The translations under genes and the position numbers were made by a program. Below, piece by piece: positions 26,607-35,049 of a stretch of DNA of 64,000 nt; the first letter of the stretch is position 1, and every line of letters starts with the position of its first letter. This DNA is from Pseudomonas fluorescens. Its GTDB lineage: Bacteria > Pseudomonadota > Gammaproteobacteria > Pseudomonadales > Pseudomonadaceae. The stretch is from contig NZ_MOBX01000016.1 in NCBI RefSeq assembly GCF_003732425.1, forward strand, positions 372,001 to 436,000, given 5' to 3'. The notes beneath the pieces are model-generated. The model saw only the letters and a program-made list of their open reading frames with translations. It was not told the DNA's origin and searched no databases.

Positions 26607-27257
26607 ATGCTCCAACAATTTCTGCATGACTTTGGCTATTTTGCCTTGTTCCTCGGCACGTTCTTCGAAGGCGAAACCATTCTGGTGCTCGCGGGCTTCC
26701 TCGCGTTTCGTGGATACATGGACATCAACCTGGTGGTGGTCGTGGCGTTCTGCGGCAGCTATGCCGGCGATCAGCTGTGGTACTTCCTGGGGCGCAAGCA
26801 CGGGCGCAAATTACTGGCGCGCAAACCGCGCTGGCAGATGATGGGCGACCGCGCGCTGGAGCACATTCGCAAGCACCCGGACATCTGGGTGCTGAGTTTC
26901 CGTTTCGTCTACGGTCTGCGCACGGTGATGCCGGTGGCGATCGGCTTGTCGGGCTATCCGCCGGGACGTTATCTGCTGCTCAACGGTATCGGTGCGGCGA
27001 TTTGGGCGACCGCGCTGGCTGCCGCTGCTTACCACTTCGGGGCGGTGCTGGAAGGCATGCTTGGTAGCATCAAGAAATACGAGTTGTGGGTGTTGGGTGC
27101 GTTGCTGGTGCTGGGCGTTGGCTTGTGGCTGCGCCGCCGCTTCAAGAATGCGCGGCTGGCCAGGCAGGTTTACGCCGACGAGCAAGCCGCGAAAGCTGCA
27201 CTGCTGAACCAAGCCGAAGCGTCCAGGCCTGCCGAACCGAAGACGCCAGCCGAGTAA
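26607..27257 (+). CDS. DedA-family membrane protein
   Basis: 216 residues. DedA proteins are polytopic inner-membrane proteins, some now known to flip undecaprenyl phosphate or phosphatidylethanolamine. Family motifs seen: FLGTFFEGETILVLAGFLA (residues 15-33), the reentrant-loop GSYAGDQLWYFLGRKHGR with its key Asp/Glu region, and FRFVYGLRTVMPVAIGLSG with a conserved Arg. The C-terminal 40 residues are a basic then polar cytoplasmic tail. It is monocistronic and divergent from hemB. Confidence 0.9.
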   Translation: MLQQFLHDFGYFALFLGTFFEGETILVLAGFLAFRGYMDINLVVVVAFCGSYAGDQLWYFLGRKHGRKLLARKPRWQMMGDRALEHIRKHPDIWVLSFRFVYGLRTVMPVAIGLSGYPPGRYLLLNGIGAAIWATALAAAAYHFGAVLEGMLGSIKKYELWVLGALLVLGVGLWLRRRFKNARLARQVYADEQAAKAALLNQAEASRPAEPKTPAE

Positions 27258-27547
27258 ATCGCTGGCGATTTGCTACAGCCCGCCGGCACTGAGCGGGCTG
27301 GCCGGCCCCTTCAGTCAGATACGTCACTTTTATCCTCGCTGCGCTGGCGCATTCAAGTTCGCCAGCGGCGTTCTCACGCCAAAAATCTACCGCTCGTTCC
27401 GCAGCAGGCAACCCCAAATAATGAACACCCCGCCGTTGTTGCGATCCATGTAGAAAGCGTTCCTTGCAGGTGCAGCCACCACTTCAGCCTATGGCAACGC
27501 ACGACAATTTAGTGGACATTTAGCGCCATGAATCTGGAGAGAAACCC
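27258..27547. other. 290-base gap between dedA-like gene and elbB, little seen
   Basis: It holds an inverted repeat CAGCCCGC (27276-27283) with GCGGGCTG (27293-27300) without a T-run, so it is at best a weak terminator for the DedA gene. The rest has no convincing reading frame or REP element. The elbB promoter should lie in the last 100 bases; GGAGAGAAACCC before 27548 is its ribosome-binding site. Confidence 0.5.
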
Positions 27548-28216
27548 ATGAGCAAAAAAGTTGCAGTGATCCTGTCCGGCAGTGGCGTGTACGACGGCGC
27601 CGAAATCCACGAAAGCGTCATCACCTTGCTGCGCCTCGACCAACGCGGCGCGCAGGTGCAGTGCTTCGCCCCGAACATCGCGCAGTTGCACGTGATCAAC
27701 CACCTGACCGGCGAAGAAATGCCCGAATCGCGCAACGTCCTGGTGGAGTCGGCGCGCATCGCCCGCGGCAACATCAAGGACATCCGCGAAGCCGACGTCG
27801 ATGACTTCGATGCGCTGATCGTGCCGGGCGGTTTCGGGGCGGCGAAGAACCTCTCGAACTTCGCTATTGAAGGCGCTGGCTGCAGCGTGCAGCCGGAAGT
27901 GCTGGCACTGGCCGAAGCTTTTGCCGAAGCGGGTAAACCGGTCGGCCTGATGTGCATTTCTCCGGCACTCGCGGCGAAAATCTACGGCCCAGGCGTGACC
28001 TGCACCATCGGCAATGACGCCGACACCGCCACGGCGATGAACAAGATGGGCGCCACTCACGAAGACTGTGCGGTGACGGAAATCATCGAAGACAAAGCAC
28101 GCAAATTGGTGACGACCCCGGCTTACATGCTGGCGCAGAACATCAGTGAAGCGGCTTCGGGGATCAACAAACTGGTCGACCGCGTGCTCGAACTGACCCA
28201 CGAAAACGACGCCTGA
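27548..28216 (+). CDS. elbB: isoprenoid biosynthesis glyoxalase ElbB
   Basis: 222 residues of the DJ-1/PfpI superfamily, ElbB branch. The N-terminus KKVAVILSGSGVYDGAEIHE and the central VDDFDALIVPGGFGAAKNLSNFA are diagnostic. The nucleophile elbow is GLMCISPAL (Cys near residue 137) with an acidic residue upstream. E. coli ElbB has glyoxalase activity and was linked to early isoprenoid synthesis; the true cellular role is unclear. Monocistronic; a REPIN follows. Confidence 0.93.
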   Translation: MSKKVAVILSGSGVYDGAEIHESVITLLRLDQRGAQVQCFAPNIAQLHVINHLTGEEMPESRNVLVESARIARGNIKDIREADVDDFDALIVPGGFGAAKNLSNFAIEGAGCSVQPEVLALAEAFAEAGKPVGLMCISPALAAKIYGPGVTCTIGNDADTATAMNKMGATHEDCAVTEIIEDKARKLVTTPAYMLAQNISEAASGINKLVDRVLELTHENDA

Positions 28217-28237
28217 TCGAAATTGCTGGACACCCTT

Positions 28238-28370
28238 TGTGGCGAGGGAGCTTGCTCCCGCCGGGCTGCGTAGCAGCCCAAACTATTCAACCACACGGTG
28301 CCAAATACACTCGTTTTACAGGGTTTACGACGGCTGCGCCGCCAGGTGGGAGCAAGCTCCCTCGCCACAG
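28238..28370. repeat. REPIN, family A
   Basis: TGTGGCGAGGGAGCTTGCTC and the inverted arm ending CGCCACAG bracket about 90 bases between the convergent elbB and yaiI-like genes. The inner part (CCGGGCTGCGTAGCAGCCC) forms a further small hairpin. Confidence 0.88.
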
Positions 28371-28383
28371 AGATCCGGTTGAA

Positions 28384-28839
28384 TCAGGGTTTGCGGGTCA
28401 GGCGTGTGAGAATGCGGTCCAGCGCATTGGCAAACGCCTGCTTCTCGCGATCTCCAAACGGCGCCGGTCCGCCGCTCATCTGGCCTTGTTCCCGCAGATC
28501 AGTAAACAGATTGCGTACCGCCAGGCGTTCGCCCATGTTCTGCGCATCGAATTCCTTGCCGCGCGGATCCAGCGCCGCGACGCCCTTCTTCACCAAACGA
28601 TCGGCCAGCGGGATATCGCTGCAAATCACCAGCTCACCCGGCACCGCGTGCTCGACCAGATAATCGTCTGCCGCATCCGGGCCGCTCGGCACCACGATCA
28701 GTTTGACGATGGCCAGCCCCGGCTTGATCTGCGGCTGCCCGGCCACCAGCACCACTTCGAACTGACGCTTGAGGGCGAACTTCACCACCAGATCCTTCGC
28801 CGCTCGTGGACAAGCGTCGGCATCGATCCATACACGCAT
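28384..28839 (-). CDS. yaiI: YaiI/YqxD family (UPF0178) protein
   Basis: 151 residues from the ATG at 28839, preceded by GGAGG seven bases upstream; the earlier in-frame start at 28860 is poorer. This is a NYN/PIN-like small protein family: MRVWIDADACPRAAKD at the N-terminus, VPSGPDAADDYLV and ICSDIPLADRLVKKG carry conserved acidic residues of a possible metal-dependent nuclease site. The C-terminal GGPAPFGDREKQAFANALDR is the family end signature. No function is established. Confidence 0.9.
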   Translation of the reverse strand: MRVWIDADACPRAAKDLVVKFALKRQFEVVLVAGQPQIKPGLAIVKLIVVPSGPDAADDYLVEHAVPGELVICSDIPLADRLVKKGVAALDPRGKEFDAQNMGERLAVRNLFTDLREQGQMSGGPAPFGDREKQAFANALDRILTRLTRKP

Positions 28840-28860
28840 TTTTCCAACCTCCAAAAACAA

Positions 28861-28924
28861 TTCGCGAGCAGGCTCACTCCCACAAGGTTAACGCTAAACC
28901 TGTGGGAGCGAGCCTGCTCGCGAA
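28861..28924. repeat. REP hairpin, family B (GTGGGAGCGAGCCTGCTCGCGAA type)
   Basis: TTCGCGAGCAGGCTCACTCC (28861-28880) and the complementary arm GGGAGCGAGCCTGCTCGCGAA ending at 28924 are separated by about 20 bases. It lies upstream of yaiI and downstream of the cytochrome c-FTR1 gene on the same strand, so it could end the iron-permease transcript. Confidence 0.87.
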
Positions 28925-28945
28925 TGTGAGCCCCAGCGAATGCCG

Positions 28946-30841
28946 TTAAGCGGCGACCCGCTTCTTCTCAGCCAGACGACTACGGCTATACAGCACGATG
29001 ATCGCCACAATCGCCACCGCCTGCGCCGCCAGCGAATAGGCATCGGCATGAATGCCCAGCCAGTCGAAATCAAAGAACGCCACCGGCCGCGTGCCGAAGA
29101 TCCCGGCTTCCTGCAACGCCTTCACGCCATGCCCGGCAAACACCACCGACAGCGCACACAGCAGCGCGGCGTTGATGCTGAAGAACAGCGTCAGCGGCAG
29201 TTTCGCCGAACCGCGCAGGATTACCCACGCCAGACCGACCAGCAGCACCAGCGCCGTCGCACCACCGGCGAGCACCGCGTCATGCCCGGCTGGTCCGGCC
29301 TGCAACCACAAGGTTTCGTAGAACAGGATCACTTCGAACAACTCGCGATACACCGAGAAGAACGCCAGAATCGCGAAGCCGAAACGCCCGCCACCACCGA
29401 CCAGACTGCTCTTGATGTAATCCTGCCAGGCCGCCGCATGCCGGCGGTCATGCATCCACACGCCCAGCCACAAAACCATGACACTGGCGAACAGCGCCGT
29501 CGCGCCTTCAAGCAGTTCACGCTGCGAACCGCTGACATCGATCACATACGCCGCCAGCGCCCAGGTGCCGAGGCCGGCCAGCAGCGCCAGGCCCCAACCG
29601 ACGTTGACGCTGCGCACCGCCGATTGCTGGCCGGTGTTGCGCAGAAAGGCGAGGATCGCCGCCAGCACCAGAATCGCTTCCAGACCTTCGCGCAGCAGAA
29701 TCAGCAAACCGGAGATGTAGCTCAGCGACCAGCTCAAGCCATCACTGCCGAGCAATCCGGCGGACTCTTTAAGCTTGGCTTTGGCGGTGTCCAGGCGCTG
29801 CTCGGCCTGCTCGACCGGCAAGCCGTCCTGCAACGATTGGCGGTAAGCCATCAGGGATTTTTCGGTGTCCTTGCGCACGTTGGCGTCGACGTTATCCAGC
29901 GAGCTTTCGACCAGCTCGAAGCCTTCCAGATACGCCGCCACCGACAGGTCGTAGGCCTGATCGTGTTCGCCTGCACGGTAGGCCGCGAGGCTCTTGTCCA
30001 GGGTCGCTGCGGTGTAGTCGAGCAGTTGCGCCGGGCCACGCTTGACCTGCGGCGGTTGCGCACGCTGGGCGCGGAACGTCGCGGCGGCTTGCGCGCCTTC
30101 GGCCATTTGCACCTCGGCCGGGGTCTGACGAGCCAGATCGGCGATGTTGTAGGTCTTCTCCGCTTTGGCCGCCGCCGGATCGGCGCTGAAGCCGGCGATG
30201 TAAGTCGCCAGATCCCAGCGCTGCCGATCGTCGAGCTGATCGGCAAACGCCGGCATGTCGGTGCCTTCAACGCCCTGACCGAGGGTGTTGTAGATCGCAT
30301 ACAGACTCAGGTGATCCAGGCGCGCCGCATCCCGCAGATTGGCCGGTGCCGGGGTCATGCCGAGGCCCGCCGGGCCGTCACCGGCGCCACTGTCGCCGTG
30401 GCACACCGAGCAATTTTGCGCATAGAGCGGCGCACCCCGGGTGGGATCGGGGGTGATGATCGGCGCCTGGCTGACTTCATACGCCACCGCCAATTGCGCG
30501 CCGAGCTGCCGCGCCTGACGGGCCACTTCGACGCCGTCTTGCTTCGCGGTGATCGCTGCGTGCAAGGCGCTGACACCCTGCTCCAGCGCAGCCTTTTCAG
30601 GCTTGGCCGGCATGCCGGCGATCAAGCCTTGCAGCGCCCGCGTGAACTCCAGTTGCTCGCGGTATTCGGCATCATCGACCACCTTGCCCGCCGCTACCGT
30701 CGGCGGGTAGTCGGCGCTGATGTAATCGAGCAGGTGCAGCGCTTGCGGTGCGCCTTCCACGGTATCGGCCAGCAGATTGAAACTGCTCAGGGCAAACAAC
30801 GGGAACACCAGCCAAGCCAGAAAACGGGACGAGGCAGTCAT
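28946..30841 (-). CDS. cytochrome c-FTR1 fusion iron permease
   Basis: 631 residues. Residues 1-25 are a signal peptide. A class I cytochrome c domain follows, with the heme motif CSVCH (Cys144, Cys147, His148) and a likely axial Met196 in TDMPAF. A helical linker covers about residues 270-360. The C-terminal half is an FTR1 permease with seven hydrophobic segments and the iron-binding motifs REGLE (384-388) and RELFE (499-503). FTR1 proteins import iron after or with a redox step; the covalent heme domain suggests the redox partner is built in. No separate oxidase or Fur box was found nearby. Confidence 0.9.
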   Translation of the reverse strand: MTASSRFLAWLVFPLFALSSFNLLADTVEGAPQALHLLDYISADYPPTVAAGKVVDDAEYREQLEFTRALQGLIAGMPAKPEKAALEQGVSALHAAITAKQDGVEVARQARQLGAQLAVAYEVSQAPIITPDPTRGAPLYAQNCSVCHGDSGAGDGPAGLGMTPAPANLRDAARLDHLSLYAIYNTLGQGVEGTDMPAFADQLDDRQRWDLATYIAGFSADPAAAKAEKTYNIADLARQTPAEVQMAEGAQAAATFRAQRAQPPQVKRGPAQLLDYTAATLDKSLAAYRAGEHDQAYDLSVAAYLEGFELVESSLDNVDANVRKDTEKSLMAYRQSLQDGLPVEQAEQRLDTAKAKLKESAGLLGSDGLSWSLSYISGLLILLREGLEAILVLAAILAFLRNTGQQSAVRSVNVGWGLALLAGLGTWALAAYVIDVSGSQRELLEGATALFASVMVLWLGVWMHDRRHAAAWQDYIKSSLVGGGGRFGFAILAFFSVYRELFEVILFYETLWLQAGPAGHDAVLAGGATALVLLVGLAWVILRGSAKLPLTLFFSINAALLCALSVVFAGHGVKALQEAGIFGTRPVAFFDFDWLGIHADAYSLAAQAVAIVAIIVLYSRSRLAEKKRVAA

Positions 30842-31029
30842 GAAGAATTCTCAAATGGAAATGCGAAGTTACATATTGTTCACTTCGAACGCGTTTCCCT
30901 CAAGCTTTGTCGACGTAACGCCACACATGACGCGAGCCATCGGCCTACAAAAACGCCAAATCACTTAGCCACTATTGCACCCTATACTGCCCGACCTGTC
31001 GTATTTCCCGCTCAAGGATGACCCCTTTC

Positions 31030-32430
31030 ATGCGCCATCGCTTGCACTTGCCCCTGTTGATCGCCGCCGTTGTGCAACTGAGCGGCTGCGGTGCGTATCG
31101 CAATTACGATCTGGAACTGCAACAGACCACCGAGCAGTTCAAGGCCGGCAACATCAACAGCGCTCTGTCCGTGATCGAAGCGAACAATCCGGCCCCGGAA
31201 AAAGACCTGCTCTACTATTTCGAAAAGGGCGCTGTACTGAGTGCCGGCGGCGAATTTGCGCAGAGCCAGACAACCTGGCGCAGCGCCGAGCAGATGATCA
31301 TCGAGCGCCAGGACACGATCGAAACCACCGGCGACAAGTTGCTCGCCGCCATGGGCGACCACTGGGGCAGCATCATCAATGACAAGTTGCGCCGCTACGA
31401 TGGTTACGACTACGAAAAAGTCATGCTGACCACGCAAATGGCCCTCAACCAACTGACCATGAATGATTTTGACGGCGCCCGTGCCGACATCAAGAAAACC
31501 CACGAGCGCGAAACGCTGATCGCCCGGCAACGGGAGCTGGAATACGAAAAAATCGAAGAAGCGGCCAAGGCCCAGGGCGCGCGCGTGCATTACAAGGACC
31601 TGCAAGGCTACCCCGTGGTGATGCTCGAATCGCCTGCGGTGATTGCTCTGAAAAACGGTTACCAAAGTGCATTCAGTCACTATCTCGCCGGCTTCACCTA
31701 CGAAGCGCTGGGCGAGAAAGATCTGGCAGCACCCGGTTATCGTCAGGCAATTGAACTGCGTCCGGACATGGCGTTTTTCCAACAGGCATTGCGCGACCTC
31801 GACAGCCCTGGCCTGAAGGCAGACGAAAGCGATGTGCTGATCATCGTGCAGAGCGGCCTGGCGCCGGCCCGCAGCTCCGTGCGCGTGCCCTACCCGGTGA
31901 AGCTCGCGGACGGCCAGGTCATCGTCGCCAATATCTCGTTCCCCATAATGGTGCCCGACACCTCGACGCCTTCATTCAACCAACTGAGCATCGATGGTCG
32001 TCAGAAAAAGCTGATTGCGGTCAACAGCATTACCGACATGTCCTTGCGCACCCTGCGTGACGACATGCCGGGCATTATCCAGCGCACAACCTATCGGGCA
32101 TTTCTGGCGGCCGATGTTCAGGCTACGGACAATCGACGCGATCCGAGCAAAGCCTCCTACGTCACCCACTGGGATGCTTTCGAGCATGCCGACACGCGCA
32201 CTTGGCGCACCTTGCCCAACCTTACTCAAGTCGTGCGCCTGCGCCTGAAAAAAGGTGAGCACCTGATCAGCCTGCCTAACGCCCCCGGCGCTGCGCCCTT
32301 GAGACTCCGCATCGACCAGAACCGCCAGGTCATCGGCCTGCGTGCTTTGGGTGATCGGGTGTTTGCCAATGGCAGCGCCTTCCAGTCCAGCGGGGCACCG
32401 GCAAGCAGCGTGGTATCCAACCTGAAATAA
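31030..32430 (+). CDS. COG3014-family lipoprotein, copy 1
   Basis: 466 residues from the ATG at 31030; an earlier in-frame ATG at 31018 adds four residues and sits too close to AAGGA. The lipobox is LSGC with Cys20. The mature part has TPR-like helices (KDLLYYFEKGAVL; HYLAGFTYEALGEKDLAAPGY near residue 220) and a beta-rich C-terminal half beginning SDVLIIVQSGLAPARSS. COG3014 proteins are uncharacterised. It is about two-thirds identical by eye to the next gene, but its stretch before ADTRTWRTLP is polar where copy 2 is hydrophobic. A -10-like TATACT lies at 30983-30988. Probable outer-membrane lipoprotein, since residue +2 is Gly, not Asp. Confidence 0.82.
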   Translation: MRHRLHLPLLIAAVVQLSGCGAYRNYDLELQQTTEQFKAGNINSALSVIEANNPAPEKDLLYYFEKGAVLSAGGEFAQSQTTWRSAEQMIIERQDTIETTGDKLLAAMGDHWGSIINDKLRRYDGYDYEKVMLTTQMALNQLTMNDFDGARADIKKTHERETLIARQRELEYEKIEEAAKAQGARVHYKDLQGYPVVMLESPAVIALKNGYQSAFSHYLAGFTYEALGEKDLAAPGYRQAIELRPDMAFFQQALRDLDSPGLKADESDVLIIVQSGLAPARSSVRVPYPVKLADGQVIVANISFPIMVPDTSTPSFNQLSIDGRQKKLIAVNSITDMSLRTLRDDMPGIIQRTTYRAFLAADVQATDNRRDPSKASYVTHWDAFEHADTRTWRTLPNLTQVVRLRLKKGEHLISLPNAPGAAPLRLRIDQNRQVIGLRALGDRVFANGSAFQSSGAPASSVVSNLK

Positions 32431-32468
32431 GTAATGGCACCCAACCAACCAGTGCAATTAAAAAGCTA

Positions 32469-32497
32469 TTACATAGCCATCAGCACCCGCTTATAAT
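32469..32497 (+). promoter_or_regulatory. sigma70-type promoter before COG3014 copy 2
   Basis: TATAAT at 32492-32497 (perfect -10) with TTACAT at 32469-32474 as the -35, spacing 17. It would start transcription near 32504, giving a leader of about 130 bases, so the second copy and the three genes after it can be expressed apart from copy 1. Confidence 0.7.
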
Positions 32498-32637
32498 GCC
32501 GCGCCCTCGTTATTGCGATCGGGCATTAAAGCTCCTCAGGTTATGAGGAATTGGCAGGAGGCCAGCGCCACTGTCGATGGGTCACACCAGCCCGACCAGC
32601 ATTCGCGGCTGTATTACTCCAGGGAAGAAGTACCCCC

Positions 32638-34032
32638 ATGGCATTCCGCGCTCCCACACTGATTGCGCTCAGCGCCGTCACTCTGCTGTCCGGCTGTTCG
32701 GCGTTTCGCAACTATGACTCCGAACTGGCACAGACCAACCAGCAACTGGCCACCGGCAATGTTGACGCCGCGCTGACCCTGCTGGAAAAGAACAACACCG
32801 GCCCCGACAAAGACCTGCTCTATTACTTCGAGAAAGGTGAATTGCTGCGCGCCAAAGGCGACCTGTCCGGTAGCCAGAACGCCTGGACCAGCGCCGATCA
32901 GGTGGTGGGCAAGTGGGAAGATTCGGTCAAGCTCGACACCGACAAGTACCTGGCCCAGTTCGGCAGCTTCCTGGTCAACGACAAGGTGCGTCGCTACGAA
33001 GGCTACGACTACGAAAAAGTCATGCTGACCACGCAGATGGCCCTGAACCTGCTGGCAGTCAACGATTTCGACGGCGCGCGCACCGCCATCAAGAAAACGC
33101 ACGAACGTGAAGCAGTGATTGCCGACCTGCGTGACAAGGAATACCTCAAGAGCGAGGAAGAGGCCGAAAAAGAAGGCATCAAGACTCAGTACAAGGACCT
33201 GCAAGGATATCCGGTCGCCAGTCTCGACGCGCCGGAAGTGGTGGGTCTGAAGAACAGCTACCAGAGTGCGTTCAGCCACTACCTGGCCGGCTTCGTCTAC
33301 GAAGCCCTGGGCGAGAAAGACCTGGCTGCACCGGGCTACCGCAAGGCCGCCGAGCTGCGCCCGAACACGCCGCTGCTGGAGCAGGCGCTGGTCAACCTCG
33401 ACAAGCCGGGCAAGTCCGACGACAGCGACATCCTGATCGTGGTGCAAAGCGGTCTGGCACCAGCGCGCGACTCGATCCGCGTGCCGCTGCCTTTGCCGAT
33501 TTCCAACAACGTGGTGATCACACCGCTGTCGTTCCCGATCATCAAACCAGACACCTCCACCGCGCCGTTCGCGCAGATCGGTGTCGATGGCCAGCAAGTC
33601 AACCTGACTGCTCTCAACAGCACCACTGCCATGTCCCGCCGCGCCCTGCGTGACGACATGCCGGGGATCATCCTGCGCACCACCGTGCGGGCGATCACCA
33701 AAGGCGTGGCGCAGAAGCAGATCAACGAAACCAACCCGCTGGCCGGTCTGGCCGTCGGTATCTCTTCAGCTGTGCTCGAAGGTGCCGATACCCGTACGTG
33801 GCGCACCCTGCCGGACAACACTCAAGTGGTGCGTCTGCGCTTGAAGAAAGGCGAGCATCAGGTCAGTCTGCCGAGCGCCGTGGGTGGTTCGGTGGTCAAG
33901 GTCACCGTCGACCAGCGTTATCAAGTGATCAGCCTGCGCGCCGTGGGCAATCAGGTGTTCGCCAGCGGTCTCGCCGCCCACGTGATCCCGAGCGCCGGCG
34001 CGACCAACGTCGCCAGCCTCAAACAACCTTAA
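32638..34032 (+). CDS. COG3014-family lipoprotein, copy 2
   Basis: 464 residues from the ATG at 32638; the frame runs further up but that part is promoter and leader. Lipobox LLSGC with Cys20 and the same FRNYD after it as in copy 1. Shared blocks with copy 1: KDLLYYFEKGE, GYDYEKVMLTTQMALN, DFDGARTAIKKTHERE, YKDLQGYPV, SAFSHYLAGFVYEALGEKDL and RALRDDMPGII. Copy 2 has a Gly/Ala-rich hydrophobic segment (NPLAGLAVGISSAVLEG) that copy 1 lacks. It is first in a four-gene unit with the YcfL-, LpoB- and CsgG-like genes, 15 bases upstream of the next start. Function unknown. Confidence 0.85.
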   Translation: MAFRAPTLIALSAVTLLSGCSAFRNYDSELAQTNQQLATGNVDAALTLLEKNNTGPDKDLLYYFEKGELLRAKGDLSGSQNAWTSADQVVGKWEDSVKLDTDKYLAQFGSFLVNDKVRRYEGYDYEKVMLTTQMALNLLAVNDFDGARTAIKKTHEREAVIADLRDKEYLKSEEEAEKEGIKTQYKDLQGYPVASLDAPEVVGLKNSYQSAFSHYLAGFVYEALGEKDLAAPGYRKAAELRPNTPLLEQALVNLDKPGKSDDSDILIVVQSGLAPARDSIRVPLPLPISNNVVITPLSFPIIKPDTSTAPFAQIGVDGQQVNLTALNSTTAMSRRALRDDMPGIILRTTVRAITKGVAQKQINETNPLAGLAVGISSAVLEGADTRTWRTLPDNTQVVRLRLKKGEHQVSLPSAVGGSVVKVTVDQRYQVISLRAVGNQVFASGLAAHVIPSAGATNVASLKQP

Positions 34033-34047
34033 GAACGGAGTCTTTGC

Positions 34048-34422
34048 ATGCGCTTCAAACTCATCGCCGTCGCCACCCTCGCCTTGCTGGCGAGCGGCTG
34101 CGCCACCCCGCCACCGCCAGAGCCGGGCAGCGCCGCGAGCAAAGTCGTGGCCATGGGGCCGCAGAAACACATCGTCGTCGGCGCCATGCGCGTCGCCCGC
34201 GAAAACGGCTTCATGACGGTCAACGTGCAGTTGAGCAACACGCTCAACAGCAACAAGATTTTCTACTACCGCTTCGCCTGGCTCGGCGCGGAAGGCTTCC
34301 CGATTGCCGAAGAAGAAGTGTGGAAAAGCCAAATGATGTACGGCGCCCAGACCAGCTTCATTCAAGGCATCGCCCCGACCCCGAAAGCCGTGGACTTCCG
34401 TCTGGAAATCAAGACGCCGTAA
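34048..34422 (+). CDS. YcfL-family lipoprotein
   Basis: 124 residues. Lipobox LLASGC with Cys18, then a Pro-rich linker (ATPPPPEPG). The rest is one YcfL/DUF1425 domain, a beta-sandwich: RENGFMTVNVQLSNTLNSNK, IFYYRFAWLGAEGFPI and the closing FIQGIAPTPKAVDFRLEI. In E. coli ycfL stands next to lpoB, and the same pairing is seen here, which supports both calls. Function unknown. An AACGGAG ribosome-binding site precedes the ATG. Confidence 0.85.
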   Translation: MRFKLIAVATLALLASGCATPPPPEPGSAASKVVAMGPQKHIVVGAMRVARENGFMTVNVQLSNTLNSNKIFYYRFAWLGAEGFPIAEEEVWKSQMMYGAQTSFIQGIAPTPKAVDFRLEIKTP

Positions 34423-34458
34423 GCCTGCCACCCTATTCCTGTTTTAGAGAGCACTCCC

Positions 34459-35046
34459 ATGTTTGCACGCTTTTCCTGCATCGCCGTTATCGCCCTGCTG
34501 GCCTCCGGTTGCGCCAACACTTCGCCGACCCTGGGCAGCAAGAACATCAGCTACGGCGACACCAAAGCGGTTGAAACCGTGACCAACGAATTCGGTTCGA
34601 CCGACCTGCAAATGATCGCCGAGTCGATGACCCGCTCGCTGGCCCAGTCCGGCATCCTGCAGGGCCGTCCGGTGGTTCAGGTCTACGACGTGAAGAACAA
34701 GACCAGCGAGTACATCGACACTCGCGAAATCACCACCAGCATCAAGACGCAGTTGATGAAAACCGGCGTGGCCCGCTTCGCCAGCGACAACAACGCCATG
34801 CAGAGCCAGGTTGACCAGCTCAAGCTGCAAAACCAGAGCGGTCTGTACAAGAAGAGCACCGTGGCCAAGACTGGCAACATGGTTGCCGCCAAGTACCGCA
34901 TCGAAGGCTCGATCAGCTCGATCGTCAAACGCAGCAGCGATTACAAGGACGTCTTCTACAAATTCAGCCTGCAACTGATCGACGTTGAAAGCGGTCTGGC
35001 CGAGTGGATGGACGAAAAAGAGATCCGCAAAACCACGGAGCGTTAA
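34459..35046 (+). CDS. LpoB-like lipoprotein (penicillin-binding protein activator family)
   Basis: 195 residues. Lipobox LLASGC with Cys18, a short linker, then one LpoB/CsgG-like alpha-beta domain: YGDTKAVETVTNEFGSTDLQ, SMTRSLAQSGILQGRPVVQVY, then YIDTREITTSIKTQLMKTG and KYRIEGSISSIVKRSSD. E. coli LpoB activates PBP1b from the outer membrane. In P. aeruginosa that job is done by the unrelated LpoP, so this homologue may serve another partner. It is three bases upstream of the next gene; the two are surely co-translated. Confidence 0.85.
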   Translation: MFARFSCIAVIALLASGCANTSPTLGSKNISYGDTKAVETVTNEFGSTDLQMIAESMTRSLAQSGILQGRPVVQVYDVKNKTSEYIDTREITTSIKTQLMKTGVARFASDNNAMQSQVDQLKLQNQSGLYKKSTVAKTGNMVAAKYRIEGSISSIVKRSSDYKDVFYKFSLQLIDVESGLAEWMDEKEIRKTTER

Positions 35047-35049
35047 GCA

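Noticed and set aside
27276..27300. Hairpin after the DedA gene as an intrinsic terminator
   Set aside because: Good stem (CAGCCCGC/GCGGGCTG) but followed by GCCGG, with no T-run; noted only as a weak structure.
30842..30960. Fur box upstream of the iron permease
   Set aside because: The AT-rich patch has no acceptable match to the 19-base Fur consensus by eye.
28940..31021. 693-codon open frame opposite the iron permease
   Set aside because: Shadow of the cytochrome c-FTR1 gene, Gln/Arg/His-rich as expected for reversed high-GC coding sequence.
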